Numbered from the stretch's first letter, positions 31,959 through 44,999 are shown. The stretch is DNA of 64,000 nt from Limonium bicolor (GCA_023374045.1 CM041778.1:369308831-369372830); one strand, 5' to 3'. Notes: generated by a model not told the origin, from the letters alone. Program-made: numbers and translations.

Positions 31959-33329
31959 CAGTGATGTATAATTTTGTCAGTTTGGAAGACTCAAGTGACC
32001 AGATCCCACGAGAGATGTTGTCGATGGTTTAAGTAGAGAAAAATCTGAGCACGCGAAGGAGGATATTCAGCAATGAGGTGGTGGGAAACGAAGATTGGAT
32101 GTTGTCACAGTCTACCAAGGCTGTACATGTTTTCATGAAGTGCATATTTTCACTCATCTCTCATCGGGTTCAATGAAAATGATTAAGGCTACCTCTACTC
32201 GCTTTTCTACACTTGTTTTCTTCCAACGCTCTCATCATTTTGCTAAAGATAGCCCCTGGAAGAAACAAAGGATACACTTGATCACTGGTTGTTGGCGGGA
32301 GGCTTGTTGTCAAGGGGAGGGAGTCGACAAGGTCGAACTTCTTCGATGATGCGCTACAGAAGATTTCATGAACTCAAGACTGCAACACAAACAACCAGAG
32401 GAGAGGAAGGGACTTTAGGTCGCAATTCCACACTAGAACCAACATATGTTGCCATGGGTATGATAGCAGCGAAGACGTACGTTTCCATTTTGGCAAGGTG
32501 GGGGTGCCACCAAAATTAACTATACCGCTTGAGTGAATTTGCAATTCTTAGATGGGTGGTTGTCGATGAAACCAATGGGAGACAATGTGTAATTTAGTAG
32601 TTTCTTCATATTGTAAGGAATATAATCAATTTGATGGGTTTGGTTATAACTTTGGCTTAATGCACCTTTTGGTAGTTAATCTTAGCATGTTAGGGTAGTA
32701 GTTCGTGGGTTGAATGTTCAAGTCATTAGTGGGATAGGTAGTCTGATGTTGTAAATTCCTATACAGAACTTGTTGCATGTTTCATCTCAATGCTTGCTTA
32801 ATATAGTTTTTAGAGCTTATGGATGTTCTATACTTACAATCGTTCCCTAGAAATAAAACATGGTTAGTTAGGTTTACAAAAACACTAATCATGTGCAAAA
32901 GAGATGTGCAAAAGAGTGATGTATGAAAGTCCTTAGAAGTCCATGCGATATATAAGATGACCATGGAAGCCATATGTACATATTATATTGTGTCATAGCC
33001 ACATTCTTGAAAAATCTTCACATTTATTTTGAAGAACTATATAAAGTTGAACAAATTTATAATAACACAACACATCAATATGAACAATCGGTGCATCAAT
33101 TTGAATAACCTTTGAACTTAAATGAACGGTTGTATGATACTCACCGTACAACCGGTTGTACAATAGTATTTGCCGCTTGCATGTAGCACTCAACCTATGG
33201 AGTAAACTTTCATGCAATGTTGAGTATAATTGTCCATGCAATCAACACTTTGCATAAAATCAATTGGGCTTCCTTCACTTGTAGGAGCATACTCGCTAAT
33301 TCAAGACCATTTGAACACGTTAAATTATA
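31959..33329. other. Intergenic sequence, no gene recognised
   Basis: Open frames at 32095-32349 and 32289-32519 have no recognisable product. No transposon ends or RNA genes were seen. Confidence 0.4.
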
Positions 33330-34418
33330 TACATATTCCTTTATTAGTTAGTTGGTTAAATTAATGATACCACTGTATATATAAGGTGACTATCTGTGTA
33401 AAGGATAATGTCTTAGTTCTTGAACCGAAACTTTTTTCTCTTTTCTTCTTTATCATTCTCTCACTGTCTAATATGATATCAGAACTCCAGGTCTCTTGAA
33501 ACCAATTCCTGGATGAAGTCACAAATCAGAGCAAGTAAGAAATAACATAGAACAGTGAGAGTGTCGTAGAACTTGAGCAAGAAATTACGAAGGGTGATCT
33601 AAAAATTTCACAACCTCCATGGATGTCATAGATCTTCCAATCTTGCCTTAGGTAAAATAAAATTCAATGGAACATGCTTCACTTCTTGGAAGTGCTCATA
33701 TATCATCTCACTCAAGGCGAAACACAAATTCGGGTTGGTAGATGGAAGACAATCCAGCAATCTGAGATACGTTCAATGGGAACATTGTGACAACATGTTG
33801 ATGTCTTGGATTTTGACATCACTGGACAAAGACATTGTAAAGAGCGTGTGCTACTGTGAAAACGGTCATGAAATGTGGATGAATCTTTAAGAACAGTTTG
33901 ATCAACCTTGCATCACAGAGATGTAAGCCATTGAACAATAAATCACGAAGCTTAAGCAAGAATCAGATTCAGTGGCAACCTACTATACGAAGTTAAAAAA
34001 AATATTAGATCGAATAGGTTCCATAAGAAGCAAAGCAAAGTGGACAGTGCTGCGATAGATTTGGAAAAGAAGAAGCAACTTGACAAGTTTATCAAGTTCC
34101 TAATGGGAATGAACAATGAATTCAGGAAACCCATGAGTGATTTGCTACTTATGCGCCATTTACCCACCATTGAACAAGCCTATTCGTTTGTAACACAGGA
34201 TGATAGACATAGAAGATTAGCCGAGAGCAAGAATCAATAATCAAAGAGTGAAACTTTTGGGTCAAATAACTCCTCAGATTCAAGGAAAAGGTGGAAAAGA
34301 AATCAGCCTCGTACCAAGAAATAAATGCGGGTAAGAAACCACCCAAATGCACCAATTATGCCAAGACGGGGGGCACACAAGGAATGCGTATTAATGGCTG
34401 GTACGACCCAATGAATCT
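33330..34418 (+). mobile_element. Copia element 3, decayed (LTR tail, PBS, gag)
   Basis: An LTR-like tail with TATATATAAGG near 33377 precedes a degenerate primer site TGATATCAGAACTCC (33474-33488). A gag relic with many stops follows from about 33619. It is interrupted at 34424 by a large solo LTR. Confidence 0.75.
33655..34380 (+). pseudogene. Copia element 3 gag relic
   Basis: The reading is NGTCFTSWKCSYIISLKAKH, LMSWILTSLDKDIVKSVCYC, SVATYYTKLKKILDRIG, then (after a frameshift) LDKFIKFLMGMNNEFRKPMS and LPTIEQAYSFVTQDDRHRR, and a degenerate CCHC knuckle near 34340. It shows the same order as the gag at 1-586, to which it is distantly related. At least three in-frame stops and a frameshift are present. 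Confidence 0.78.
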
Positions 34419-35059
34419 ACTTTTGTAACACCCCAACCGTTAATCACGTCGTTACCTCTTAAACCATCACTAATTACACCTACTCACGCGGCGGAACTCT
34501 AATTACAACGAGGGGTGAAACAACGCCGTTAGCCACCCATGTGGCTAACCAGGCCTTTCTTACATACCGTAACGGTCTGATGAACTGGAACAACCGAGTA
34601 CTTCATACAATACAATACTCAATACATTTCTTTACTATACCGAGTCTACAATATACGGATGCCGATAACATACTCGGACTTACACCTCATTCAAATGCAT
34701 TAGTAATTACTATCTAACTACCCATGCCTCATAGCAGTCCCCGTCCTACTCTCTCGAACGGTGTTCAGCTTCAAGTACCTGCACACTAAAAACGTTCCCC
34801 TAGGGGGTCAGCTTACGCTGAATGAATTTCGCATATACCGTGTGCTAACCGCGGTACGCCGACTACTTTGGGTCGGATATACATGGAGTTCATTTTAATC
34901 AAACAACATGCATCATGGTAATACATTATATATATATATTACACAAGGAGTCTACATCCAATCTCGGAACACAATTCCTAACTAACATAGCAAGGTTGTT
35001 AGTTGTAACTGTTTACTCTTAGACCTTGAGGGTTATACCTCACTATGCCTTGTTTACTT

Positions 35060-35235
35060 ATTCAATACCTTACCCGCTCTCTCGGGTTACTTATTCATAT
35101 ACTCACCCATTCTCTCGGGTTACTTATACTTATACTTACCCATTATCTCGGGTTACTTATTCTCATTATCTCACCCACACTCTTGGGTTATTCATACTCA
35201 TTATCTCACCCACACTCTTGGGTTATTCATACTCA
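35060..35235 (+). repeat. Tandem repeat in the solo LTR
   Basis: Five degenerate copies, about 33-37 bp each, of a unit containing TCTCGGGTTACTTATTC and CTCACCCA. The last two are nearly identical (ACACTCTTGGGTTATTCAT). Confidence 0.8.
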
Positions 35236-36472
35236 AGCTCTTGTAGATTCTCGAGACACTACGGGTCTCCTACGTCACGCTTGTTACTCTGGATACATAC
35301 TTAGGCCAAAACTCATGGCTCTCAAGCGTAGTCTTACTACCCCGGTTTCGACCCTACTCCGGGTCTAGCATGGTGGGAAGGCTCAACTAGCTCACGGAAC
35401 TCTCTCTTAGTTCCTATCTCTTTTTACTTAGGTCCGACTACTCCCGGACTACTCACATTCCCATACACTCCTATCTCGGAGTTAGAATAATTTTATGTAT
35501 ATTAGTCTAGAAGCATCACTCTTGATGTTTCTAATGACTTTGGGAACTTTACTTAAATATGGGTAATCTTAGGTTTAAGGGTTACCCTCACAATCATATA
35601 CTTATACATTCGGATATTTTCTTATACCGGGTAAAATCCTCATATAGGAGGTCGACCATGTCTCAAGGGAGTCACATAGTCCCTTAGGTCTTTTACCTTT
35701 CTTATAAGTTCACATTATTGGACTAACTTCAATCCTCTCGATGGAGGTTCATTTATCTCTCCACTCATATTTATTTCGTGGATTGTTTCAATAAGGTTTT
35801 CTAACCGTTGTCGGGTATTTACTCAGCCCGTACATCTCCTCACGTTCTAGGGAGTTCATATGTTTGCGTTATCGTTATACTTTAATCGATAGCTTGTGTG
35901 TGTTTGCATATACCATTGTTCGTGAGACTACCCGATCTACGGGTTTCTAGTAAATCTCTACTCTCTATGAGTCGGTCTATGCACTACGTTAGACCACACC
36001 GGCATACAAGTATGTTAGTTAATGCAACATACAATAAGGCATACATAATCAAACAGGGGATTATTTTCATGCTTTAATCTTGATTAAGCCGGCACACAAA
36101 CACACAAATCAGTGTAACTCGGTTAGCATACGGGGCATGAGAAAATCATACCTTTCACCGGGGTTTTTACTTTTACCGTGTCATCACACCTTGCTCGGGT
36201 CACACACGATCCTCTGATAATGTTTCAAACATCATTATTAATACTAAGCTCATACGGAACATAATTAAATGTTACTCCCGTAGTTACCCCGTTATCCCGG
36301 TTTCACTCTTGATAATTTGAGTTCTCACTTCTCAATCACTTCTAACACTTTCTTACACTTCCTAGGGCCTTAACATGTCACCAAACGAGGCCTTAACATC
36401 TTATAACTTCATTAACATTCAAACCCCCATCATTTAAAACCTTTAAAATGCTCTCTGTAGGTTTCTGGGGGT

Positions 36473-36727
36473 GGTCCGGGACTTGGTCCTCACCCTAAGT
36501 CCCGGACCAATTCTCATCGTAACTCTCGGGTGGAATTCAACACTGGTCCGGGACCTTGTCCCCATCCCAAGTCCCGGACCGAACACAGACTACACTCTCG
36601 GCCTAAATTCATGGGGTGGTCCGGGACCTTACCCATCTCTCAAGTCCCGGACCAAGTGCTGGGATGAATTCTCGGTATGAAAACAGGGGGTGGTCCGGGA
36701 CTTTGTCCATGGACTAGGTCCCGGACC
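36473..36727. repeat. Four regularly spaced 36-bp hairpins in the solo LTR
   Basis: Segments 36473-36508, 36545-36580, 36618-36653 and 36692-36727 each begin GGTCCGGGAC and end GTCCCGGACC, are exactly 36 bp long and lie 72-74 bp apart. Loops and spacers vary more than the arms. Confidence 0.9.
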
Positions 36728-38691
36728 CTGCTACAGATTTTTACAGATTTGCAATTTCCAAATCTGTTACAACTCCTTTCTTCCTCTATTTGATTACCCA
36801 ATCTTTCCCACTTATAAACCACATGTTTTGGCACCTAATTGCCCTTCTTAATCACCTTAAACCAAGTACCAAGTACACTCACCAATCTAGTTAATTTTTA
36901 CTTAGATTCTCACACACTTACAAGGCTAGTTATTCTCTGTTATGTTACAAGAATTGTGACAGATTTGATTTCTTCATCAAACCATTCAAACCTCACTTAC
37001 TGATGCCATTCCAAGCAATCCAATGACATTATTTCCTAAACAAATTTTGCCATATCTTAACTACATTCTTAGCATTTACACCACACTACAACAGCCACCA
37101 AAATCAGTTTTTCCATCCCTGTTATTACAACATTAAACATCCTTACAGCAACACATTAATTTCCCCTCTATTATCCACAATACAAGCTCAGTTTCTAAGT
37201 TTGTTCTGCATCCCCAACAGCATTAAATCTTCCTCATTCAAAAACCAATATTGTAGTACAAGACTACTAGTTCATGGTTATTTATTTACATTCAAAATCG
37301 GTTTACAGAGAACAAAAACAACCCAAGGTAAGTTCATTACCTTGCTAGTTTTTCTTTCTTTTCTGATTTCTCTTCTTTCTTCCTCCTTATCGTGTTCCCT
37401 TTTCTCTCTTGTTTCCACACCACACAAGGGCTATGGATTGCCAACTACAACCACCGCCCATCACAAATACAACCACAAGACAATTCAATTTTCCCTCCAC
37501 ACAACCTAAAATTTTAAGGAGCTAATTTTCAAGGTTTAGTTTAGGTTTTACCTTAGAGAACCCAAATGAGTAGCTTGGCATTCATTTGGAGGAGTTTCCA
37601 AACCCCCACAAAAACATACGTATCCGACTGAAATGAGGAGGGTTTTAAACGTGAGGGAAAAATCTCACAAATGGGAAGAATGAACTTGAAATGGCCTAAA
37701 CTTATGCTTATTATTACCTTAAAGCATCAAGGATAAGAAGAAGGGTTGAAATATACTCTTCAAGCTTCAACAGCTCCAACGTCAATGGAGATGAAGATGA
37801 AGGAATCGAGTTTTAATTGGGTGGAAACCGAAGCTCTCACCGAGAGGAGTTCAACGGTACAAATTTCGTGTGATTTGGTGGAGGAATGAGCAAGTGAGAG
37901 GAGGAAGAAGATGGGCTGTTGCTTGCTCTTTGAAATCGCCATATACAGAGGCAAGGAAGGAGGAGCTCAGTTTGGAGGGAGGGGAAATCGTGAGTGAGGG
38001 AAAAGAGAGGTGAGAGTGTTTAAGTTGCTTTATACTATTCCCTCTTTTTTTTACTTTACTTATTTCTTTGTCATCCTATTTGTCCTCTTATTAATAAATA
38101 GCTAGCAAGCTATTAATAAGTGTATACATATTAATTAAAACCGGCCCACAAGAATTAGTAGCCCGGGTCGTTTTTCGTCTTTTCGAATTAAACGCGTTTC
38201 GTCTCCCGGTTTCGTCACTATTCACTTACCGGGTCCGTTTTCCGGAATTTTCTCGTTTAATTAATTTTAATGGTTATTAAGCTTCCATTAATACTTTATT
38301 ATAGTTATTTAATCAACTATAATTTTTACGGGTCCGTTTGACCACTTAAAGTCTCGTTTTCGGGTTTTCTCAAAAAACGTGCTTTTAAACTCCGTTAGCG
38401 TTTTAATCCATTATTTGGATTCGTTTTCTTCGGGAATCATTCCCGTATACTAATTAGGCCTAACTAAGCCTTAGGAATCCATCTCGGACCCTCTCGAGAT
38501 CATATATCTCATATTTTCATTTAATGCGCATTTTAGCGTTTTTCGCTTTTCAAGCGTTTTCTCTTTTCTTTTGGTTTTATTCTTTTTACCAATACTCTCT
38601 AGGCACAATTAGGCCCTTAATAAATTTTATTAGAGTAATTAAATCACCCTTATTAGGTCCGGGGTATTAAAACTTTAGCTATATTATCTTT

Positions 38692-39457
38692 GGGCGTGTC
38701 TTAGCTACAACCGAATGTAGCAATTCTGGCTATATCCGCTGACGTGGCAAGTTTTTTTTTTTACAGAAAAGTATAATTGATGCTATAAGGGTTATAGTGT
38801 ATATAACGTAAAAGAAAACTTGTACGGATGGTCATACAAACCTGTACAAATATTCATTAAAACATGTACATTCTCACGTAAAAACATGTACATCCTCGCA
38901 TTAAAAACATACAGATGGTCACATAAACCTGTACGAATCATTAAATATGTACATCCTCAGATTAAAATATGTACATATAAGGGAGAAAACATGTACATAT
39001 GGCCATACAAACATGTACAGATGTTCATTAAAAAACATGTACATTCTCACATTTGAACATGTACATTGTCACATTAAAACATGTACATTCTCACATTAAA
39101 ATATGTACATACATCCTCACGTTAAAATATCATCGTATACATGTAAAAATAATTTTTTTTAAAAAAAGTTATCAAAACATACCATAACTGGTCTTGTTTT
39201 GAAGAGCTTGAATTTAGATGAACAATGATATAATTTTTTTCATTTTGGACTTATATATTAAAAGTTACAACCATTTAAATTAATGTTGTTGTGAAAGATA
39301 AAGAAAAAAGGAAAAAAATACTAAGCAAGAGCATGTGTGAATACTGAAGTTCCAGTTTTCTAATTACAAAACCACTCCTTTCCCTATTTTCTAAATTAAA
39401 AAATTATCCCTGGATGTAGCCATCCTAGCTACAAGCACATGTAGCCAAGAAATTGGG
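38692..39457. mobile_element. MULE-like non-autonomous element, 766 bp
   Basis: It is flanked by a perfect 9-bp duplication ATTATCTTT (38683-38691, 39458-39466), as for Mutator-like elements. Degenerate inverted ends of about 45 bp share TCTTAGCTACA / TCTTGGCTACA, TTGTAGC and GGCTACATCC. No coding region is present; the centre is a minisatellite. Confidence 0.78.
38825..39130 (+). repeat. Minisatellite with AACATGTACATTCTCACATT unit
   Basis: About 13 degenerate copies of a 20-22-bp unit built on the palindrome ACATGTAC(A), inside the MULE-like element. A small open frame over it is a repeat artefact. Confidence 0.85.
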
Positions 39458-39466
39458 ATTATCTTT

Positions 39467-39782
39467 TACTAATTCTCTTTAGTTTAAGTTTTTCCATAAA
39501 ATGTTTTACCTTATTTTCATATGAATCTACATTACAAGTGATTTCATCTTCATAGTCAAAGTTGTTATGGAACTAGTATTCATCTTGTTCCTCTTAATCA
39601 TCTTTAATATCAAGGTAAACTAAAATTTGGGTCACCCCAAATCGTATTTCAAACTTACTATATATATATAATTTATATATCACTTGTAAACTACTGATAA
39701 AAAAATGTATCACTTGTTAACTTTGACGGTGATCAAGTAAGAATGTCGACCACCAAATAAAAAGTTGTAGTTAGTAATAACT
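39467..39782. other. Short intergenic stretch, nothing recognised
   Basis: AT-rich, with a TATATATA run at 39659-39670. No exon or element ends. Confidence 0.4.
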
Positions 39783-39986
39783 AATAAGCATTCGTTCTCA
39801 AGAAGAAAGCATACGAGATATGTAAAGCGTAACTTTCTCCAAGAAAATGAGAGTCAGAGTGAGAACTTCTTGATACTCCGATAACCCTAAATGTGGTGGC
39901 CATACCTCGTGCCCACCGCGTGTTTTCTCCTTCTCTTGTCTCTCCCTCTCGTCTACTAGCTCTGGAGTTATTCTAATCTGACGGAG

Positions 39987-41281
39987 GATTTGGAAATTGC
40001 GGAACAGATCGCAAAGAAGAAGCTAAGCCATGGCTCATTTGCATCGGTTTTGGGAGCAGATAATCAGGGTATGAATTCGCAGAATCAAAACATGTTGGGG
40101 CAGGATCCCCAATTGAATTCGTTAGTGCTGTCGCTAGGGGTAATTCGAAGGAGGTGGATTTTGACGCCTTTGAGGATTTGGATGAAGTCTCGGATGAGGA
40201 AGAAGATCTGATGGAGGAGGAAGATGTGAGATGCCCGACTATCTCAATCACAAAAGAGCAGAAGATGAGGTTTCGCTGGCCATAGAGGCAGGCGATAATC
40301 GTCAAGCTACTTGGGAAAACTCTCCCGATGAAGGTTCTGTATGATATTTTGAAACGGAGATGGAATTTCCACGGTGACTTCACCATGGATGATTTAACTA
40401 ATGGCTTTTTCAAGATTTCCTTCTCGAATCAGGATGATATGATATTTGTTCTCTTGGAGGGTCCGTGGCCAATCTTGGACCACTATCTTACAATTAGGAG
40501 GTGGCGCCCTAATTTTAACCCCAATTCCGAAGCGCTGTCCTCTCTTGAGGTATTAGTCCGATTTCCGGATTTGCCCAGCGAGTACTACAATCCAGAATTC
40601 CTGTCCATTGTCGGTGCAAAGGTGGGGAGGGTGAAAAGAGTAGATTTGTCCCCGGCGACCTTTGGGAAATCACGTCTTGTGCGGGTTGCAGTTGAAGTTG
40701 ACCTTACTAAACCGTTGTTAGCAAAATATAAGTTTCGTCGTCGAATCATGAAATTCGAATATGAGGGATTGCATCTGGTTTGCTTTAAGTGTGGGTGCTA
40801 TGGGCACAAAGATTCAGGATATCCGTTTACTCTTGAGTCAGAAAATATTCATCAAGAAGAGGGAATCAAGCTTGTCTAGGAGCAACAATCAGAGAGCGTT
40901 TCACATATTGTGGATGAATATGGTGAATGGATGGTACCAAAAAGGAGAAATACATACAAGAAACCCCAAATCTCTAAGCAACCCGTGCAACAATCGAAGC
41001 CTAAAGGAATAAATTCTGAATCTCTATTTGCTATTCTGGATAAAGAAGAGAACATCCAAATGCAGTCGCCGGCGGAACCCCTTTCTCGCACTAATCAGAC
41101 GTCCGGAATAAATCCTAAAGCTAATACTAAAGACCCTGCACAGGGGAAGTACCAACAAGTAGAAAATGTTTTGCAATCAGATAAGGTTTATAAGGCTCTA
41201 GAGCATCGAAATCTCATTACGAAGCGCTCTGAAGAAAGTCCACTAGATAATGACAATCGTATCGACAGAAGAAGCAGTTAA
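39987..41281 (+). pseudogene. LINE-D ORF1 (DUF4283 plus CCHC knuckle), broken
   Basis: An acidic leader (FEDLDEVSDEEEDLMEEED in one frame) is followed by IIVKLLGKTLPMKVLYDILK, WNFHGDFTMDDLTNGFFKIS and VLLEGPWPILDHYLTIRRWR, the DUF4283 RNA-binding fold. Next come LVRFPDLPSEYYNPEFL and the zf-CCHC_4 knuckle HLVCFKCGCYGHKDSGY, in which the last Cys is Tyr. A TAG at about 40283 sits where the family has Trp, and another stop follows at 40879. A basic, Pro-rich tail continues at 40910-41281 in another frame. ORF1 protein coats LINE RNA. Confidence 0.88.
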
Positions 41282-41402
41282 AGGGTGCCATAGCATGGTG
41301 ATACAGAACCGAATTCGGGTAGCTGCTCTGCTAATCAGGTTACTCAGTTGGTAAATTTTTTCCAACCTACAGGAGGTACATAACTTATCACCCATTTTTG
41401 TT

Positions 41403-42300
41403 ATGTCTAATGAAATTGTGTTTTGGAATGTAAGAGGGGCTCTCAAGCCCAGCTTTCATCGTGCAATTAAGAATATTATATGGGGTAATCGTCCTGACAT
41501 TATGGTTTTGCTTGAACCTAGGATTAGTGGCTCAACTGCTGATGCTGTTTGTGCTAAAATAGGTTTTGAAAATTCTTTTCGTGTTGAAGCTGAGGGTTTT
41601 AGTGGTGGTATCTGGTTGTTTTGGAATAATAAGGTTTTGCTAGATGTTATTGGCAGTAACCAACAGTTTATTCATTGCAAAGTTACTACTGGAAATAAAA
41701 TCTTTCTTCTAACTGTGATTTATGCGTGGCCCTCCCCTGTTATTAGGAATTCTCTTTGGGATAGTATAGATAATATCCAACCCTTAGATAATTACCCGTG
41801 GGTCTTGGGAGGTGATTTCAACGCCACGCTTTTGCTACTGATAGAAGCCCTTGTTCCTCTAATAACTTTGGTATCGATAGGAATTTTGTTAACTAGTTTA
41901 ATAATAGGGGCCTGGTTCTGGTCAAAACTAATGGCAATAAATTCACCTGGTCTAATGGAAATCAGGGAGCGTGTTTAGATAGGGTTATGGCTTCGGTAGA
42001 TTGGGTTAATGATTTCTCCTTTGCCTTTGTTGATGTCCTCTCTAGGTTCGCGTCACACCATAGCCATCTTTTCTTTCCCTTAACTCTTCTCTTAACAGAT
42101 CCCCAAGGCCTAAATCGTTTAAGATGCTCGCTGCTTGGTTCACCCACCCAAATTTCAGTCATACTGTGTCAGGATTGGATTAGGGATAGTCCTCTTAGTG
42201 AATCTTTAGGTTCTTCACGTGACCATCTGTTGGACTGGAATCAAAAGGTTTTTGGCCATATTATCTTTAATAAACGTTATCGAGGCTAGACTCCGTGGCA
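41403..42300 (+). pseudogene. LINE-D endonuclease
   Basis: IVFWNVRGALKPSFHRAIKN is the catalytic N-terminus, LEPRISGSTADAV the Glu region, GFSGGIWLFWNN and WVLGGDFNATL the core. After a shift near 41830, NGNKFTWSNGNQGACLDRVM and ASHHSHL complete the EEP fold (the usual SDH is SHH). At least two frameshifts occur, at about 41830 and 42280. It would nick target DNA for primed reverse transcription. Confidence 0.87.
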
Positions 42301-44084
42301 TTCAGAAAGCCATTGACAGTGGCAAAGGTAGACATTTGGTAGGGCTAGAGTCCTCCTTAACTAAAGAGCTTGACCAGTGGCTGTTAAGAGAAGAATCCTT
42401 ATGGCAGCAGAGATCTAGAGACCAATGGGTGGGCCTTGGGGATAAGAATACTACCTTTTTCCACCTCAAAACTAAGCTTAGAAAGCAACGGAACAGAATT
42501 GATAAAATCTTTGACAGTAATGGATGTTGGGTGTCTGAAACTGAAGATGTTGAGAATGTTTTGGTTCATCACTTCGAAAAATTATTTTCTACGAGCCCGG
42601 ACTTTTGTTTTAACCCTATTGGGCATGACTTTCCCCTCCTTAGCAGTAGTGATAAGGCTAATTTGGCAAAACCTATAGATCTAGCTGAACTTACTCTAGC
42701 TTTAAAGTCCATGAAGCCGTTTAAGGCGCCTGGTAAAGATGGCTTTCCTGCGGCCTTTTTCCAAAAATTCTGGAATCTTTTAAGCCCATTGTTCTCAACT
42801 TTGCCCAAGAGTCCTTTAATAATTAGAAAATCGACCATAAGCTCAATGAGACAATGCTGGTCCTTATTCTCAAAGTGGACTGCCCAACTTCTGTTGCTCA
42901 ATTCCTCCCAATTTCCCTCTGCCAGACCTAATATAAATTTTTTTCTAAGGTTCTAACAATAGGCTTAAACCCTTTATGAGTATGTGGATCTCTGATTGCC
43001 AGGCAAGCTTGTTCCTGGCAGGAGTATTTTTGAAAATATAATCCTAGTTCAGGAGGTTATTCACTATATGCAAAATACGAAAAGCGGAGAGGGTTGCATT
43101 GCAATGAAAATTGACCTAGCCAAGGCCTATGATAGGCTCTCTTGGCAGTTTATAGAGGATACTCTAAACTGTCTTGGCATCCCTATTAACTTAAGAAATG
43201 TGATCATGGATTGTATTACTTCAACTACATTTCAAATCTGCTGGAATGGCAATATTTCCAAACCTTTTTCTGCTGGTAGGGGGATTAGGCAGGGTGACCC
43301 TTTGTCACCTTTCATTTTGTTTTGTGCATGGAAAGGCTAGCTTATCTTATAAATGCTAGCGTGTCTAGGAAAGATTGGAAGCCCATTTCCCTTGGGAAAA
43401 TAGGAATAGCTCTTTCCCATTGTTTTTTCGCGGATGACCTTGTCCAATTTGGTTGTGGCTCTCTGCAACAAGTTCGAGTTATGTCTGCGTGTCTTGAGGA
43501 ATTTTGTGCTTCTGGGCAGTGCGTTAGTCTTGATAAGTCTTCTATTAATTTCTAAGAACATTAGTTCTGAGAGGGCAGAGGCCATTAGCCATGAGGCGAA
43601 CATGCCCATAACTAGGAATTTTGGGAAATATTTGGGTGTTAGTCTTAAACAGGGAAGATCTGGGGCCCAATCTCACAATTTAATTCTTGCTAAAATCAGA
43701 GACAAGCTGGCTGGCTGGAAAGCTAAGTCTCTTTCCATGGTTGGACGTATTTGCCTTGTTAAAAGCTGTATTTCTTCAATTCCCATCCATTCCATGCAGT
43801 GTCAGCTCCTTCCGGTCACGGTTTGTGATAAAATAGACAAACTGAGTAGAGATTTCATTTGGGGTCAAGACCCTAATGTAAAGAAATGGCATGACATTAG
43901 TTGGGACACCTTCTGCAACCCAAAAGACAAAGGTGGATTAGGGCTTAGACAGTCTAGGCTTATGAACCTAGCTTGTTTTGGGAGGATAGCTTGGAATGTA
44001 GCGAGGAAATCTGATAAATTTTGTTACAAAATTTTACGGAAAAAGTACACAAACCCTAACTTGAGTCGTGGGTCTGTTAACTAG
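42280..44084 (+). pseudogene. LINE-D reverse transcriptase, fragmented
   Basis: Successive plus-strand frames carry RDQWVGLGDKNTTFFHLKTK, MKPFKAPGKDGFPAAFFQKF, (shift) GRSIFENIILVQEVIHYMQN, MKIDLAKAYDRLSWQFI, GIRQGDPLSPFILF, (shift) CFFADDLVQF, (shift) NFGKYLGVSLKQGRSGAQSH and WHDISWDTFCNPKDKGGLGL. The FADD catalytic box is intact, but at least four frameshifts break the protein. Part of the region around 42800-42990, normally TLIPK to NRLK, is deleted or scrambled. Confidence 0.9.
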
Positions 44085-44099
44085 AAAAGTGTGCAGAAG

Positions 44100-44815
44100 T
44101 GCAACCCCTTAATCTCTGACGGCTCGTGATGGGTAGTTAGTAATGGCGATAGCGTTAAATTTTGGAAGGACAGGTGGATAGCAGGATTCTCTCTAGAGTC
44201 GAAAGCTATCAATTCTATTCCTAGCCAAGACCTTGATAAAAAAGTGGTGGATTATTGGGATAGAATTCGGGGCTGGAAAAGGGATCTTCTCTCGAACCTG
44301 CTGCCTCCAAATATCTTAAACCTCTTGGGAGGGTCTGATGTATATCTGGATTCAGGGCCTAATTTTCTTTCTTGGTGGCCCAAAGGGTAATGGGAATTAT
44401 AGTGCAAATCTGCTTACTGTCTCCTAACTATGAATAACAGCCAAATCAGTACTAATCATACTGAAGCCTTTTCTCTGATTTGGAAGTTACCGGTCCAGGA
44501 GCGTGTTAAACTGATGATGTGGCGCGTCCTACTTTGTAAACTTATGGCAAACTCTAGGATATTAGTTTGGGAATGACAAATGATAAGTCCTGTCATTATT
44601 GTGGTACTGAAGAAACTATCTCATATTCTTCGTGACTGTCCAGTGGCTAGGAAGATCTGGGCTAAGCTTATTCCTGCTAATCATTATGCTAACTTCTTTG
44701 GTTGGAATTTGCATGAATGGATAAGGAATAACCTCAGGAATAATACAGGCTTGCTTATAAATATCAGTTGGAAAATGGTGTTTCCCATTATCTGTTTATG
44801 TTATGGATTGAAGAA
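44100..44815 (+). pseudogene. LINE-D zf-RVT region
   Basis: KSCHYCGTEETISHILRDCP (with a frame change inside) is the zf-RVT zinc module, preceded by LKFWKDRWIAGFSLESKAIN-like coding with stops around 44100-44400 and followed by ARKIWAKLIPANHYANFFGW. Confidence 0.8.
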
Positions 44816-44999
44816 ATGATAAAAATTTTGGTGATGAACACAGAATTTTCCTCCCATTTCGAAGTGTGTTGTTGATATGCCAACAAAATAGGTGGGCACA
44901 GTTGTACGCGCAGAGTTTGTCTTCTGTTTGGACAAGGGAGAGCTGTCTTGTTTCCAGGGAGCCCTTTAATTTTTCCTGCGACTCCTGCTCTTCTATTTT

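Larger units (their letters stand above)
34424..38671 (+). mobile_element. Solo LTR of 4.25 kb (Ty3/gypsy Tat/Ogre-like)
   Basis: It starts TGTAACACCCCAACCG and ends GGGGTATTAAA (expected TTACA, one base changed), flanked by a perfect 5-bp duplication ACTTT (34419-34423, 38672-38676). No coding region, primer site or second LTR is present, so it is a solo LTR left by recombination. Very long LTRs with TGTAACACCCC starts are typical of Tat/Ogre-type gypsy elements; that lineage call is inference. Internal repeats are at 35060-35235 and 36473-36727. Confidence 0.83.

Noticed and set aside
35060..35235. Regularly spaced repeats that could be mistaken for a CRISPR-like array
   Set aside because: Plant nuclear DNA, degenerate direct repeats without unique spacers, inside an LTR. 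The same applies to 38825-39130.
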